A stretch of DNA of 5,588 nucleotides from Synergistaceae bacterium. Its GTDB lineage: Bacteria; Synergistota; Synergistia; Synergistales; Synergistaceae. The translations under genes and the position numbers were made by a program. Location: positions 1 to 5,588 of the forward strand of contig JAAZCN010000323.1 in the NCBI GenBank assembly GCA_012513245.1, written 5' to 3'. Shown one piece after another: positions 5,111-5,588 of this stretch; the first letter of the stretch is position 1, and each line of letters begins with the position of its first letter. Below the pieces are notes generated by a model, which made no database searches, was not told the origin of the DNA, and saw only the letters and a program-made list of their open reading frames with translations.

Positions 5111-5588
5111 TTAGTCGTCAAAGGCTTCTTTGACGCTCCACTCTTTCCAGATATTGCCTACCAGACCGATTCCGGGGGAGAGGACCTTTTTGCCCGGCTT
5201 CCAGCCGCTGGGAGTTACATTCTTTCCTTTGGTCTCACGAACAAGCTGGTACGCCATTATCTGACGCAATGCTTCACTTACGTTTCTGCCTACTGGCGGC
5301 GTAAGCACTTCAAATGACTGGATCACGCCATCGGGGTCAATTATGAAGCGGCCCCGTGTTTCAGTTCCTGATTCTTCATTGTAAACACCGTACATAGTGC
5401 CGATCTTTCCGCCCTGGTCCGAAAGCATGGGGAAAGGGATATCTTTGTTGATCATTTTTGAAAGTTCATGATCATTCCAAATTTTATGGACAAACGGAGA
5501 ATCGACGGAAATGGAAAGTACTGTGACGCCTAATTTTTCAAATTCGCTGTATTTTTCAGCAACTGCTGAAACTTCCGTGCCTCAGACA
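5111..5588 (-). CDS. AhpC-like peroxiredoxin with in-frame TGA (predicted selenocysteine), C-terminal part
   Basis: The 3' part (158 residues) of a typical AhpC/Prx1-type peroxiredoxin, which reduces hydrogen peroxide and organic peroxides; its 5' end is beyond the right edge. The frame reads V-(TGA)-G-T-E-V at 5576-5587, where the family has the peroxidatic V-C-P-T-E, so TGA (5582-5584) sits exactly on the catalytic cysteine and is most likely read as selenocysteine. Downstream, LGVTVLSISVDSPFVHKIW, the FPMLSDQ region, TRGRFIIDPDG (the conserved Arg region) and the SGWKPGKK end all match the family. The usual resolving Cys (AhpC V-C-P-A-x-W) is replaced by Thr in V-T-P-S-G-W, and no cysteine occurs in the visible protein. 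An annotation starting at the ATG at 5455 would lose the active site. A pseudogene with a nonsense mutation is the alternative, but the frame is otherwise intact and a SECIS-like hairpin follows. Confidence 0.93.
5554..5584 (-). promoter_or_regulatory. Predicted bacterial SECIS element after the TGA codon
   Basis: On the minus strand, after TGA (5582-5584) and 10 nt, TTTCAGC (5565-5571) pairs perfectly with GCTGAAA (5554-5560) across the loop AGTT (5561-5564). The loop starts 18 nt from the TGA and has G as its second base. Bacterial SECIS elements bound by SelB are described as an in-frame stem-loop immediately downstream of the UGA with a small apical loop holding a G in its first two positions, and this hairpin meets those criteria. 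It is inside the coding sequence, as expected in bacteria. Confidence 0.75.

Noticed and set aside
5111..5455. A 114-residue peroxiredoxin starting at the ATG at 5455
   Set aside because: There is no ribosome site before this ATG and clear peroxiredoxin sequence continues in frame upstream, including the active-site region, so the ATG is internal.
1..5588. CRISPR arrays, insertion sequences, tRNA or rRNA genes
   Set aside because: I saw no spaced direct repeats, transposase sequence, terminal inverted repeats or structured RNA gene; the window is almost entirely coding.

Overview
All seven genes I can support lie on the minus strand, so the window reads right to left. The strong purine-rich ribosome sites (GGGAGG type), moderate GC, metal-handling genes and an apparent selenocysteine codon suggest an anaerobic or microaerophilic bacterium, perhaps Synergistota or an anaerobic Firmicute. 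This placement is inference; no phylogenetic marker is present.

Right end (5588 to about 5066): the 3' part of an AhpC-like peroxiredoxin. Its frame continues 44 codons upstream of the first ATG and crosses one TGA exactly where the peroxidatic cysteine of the family (F-V-C-x-T-E) should be. A 7-bp hairpin with a G-containing 4-nt loop follows 10 nt after the TGA, which fits a bacterial SECIS element. I read the gene as a selenoprotein. It has no cysteine in the visible part and ends at a clear rho-independent terminator.

Middle (about 5056 to 2756): a promoter-like sequence, then a pirin-family cupin, a 142-bp gap that may hold the remnant of a small regulator gene, a secreted DUF6448-type protein with a histidine-rich tail, a hairpin, and an isoprenylcysteine-methyltransferase-like membrane protein. 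The methyltransferase reading frame extends 38 codons upstream of its first ATG, to an ATC codon ideally spaced from a Shine-Dalgarno sequence.

Left (about 2745 to 193): an apparent metal-homeostasis operon, preceded by a perfect 16-bp palindrome inside a possible 19-bp promoter spacer. It encodes a short protein related to the RIC/YtfE/ScdA iron-sulfur repair family but lacking most di-iron ligands, a P1B-type metal ATPase with the unusual pair CPG and HEGS, and a small HMA-domain metallochaperone. The N-terminus of a RidA deaminase lies at the left edge.

Taken together the genes point to metal export and oxidant defence: a selenium-dependent peroxidase, an iron-binding pirin, a His-rich exported protein and an efflux ATPase with its accessory proteins. 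The metal exported cannot be read from sequence alone; iron or another divalent ion is a reasonable hypothesis.
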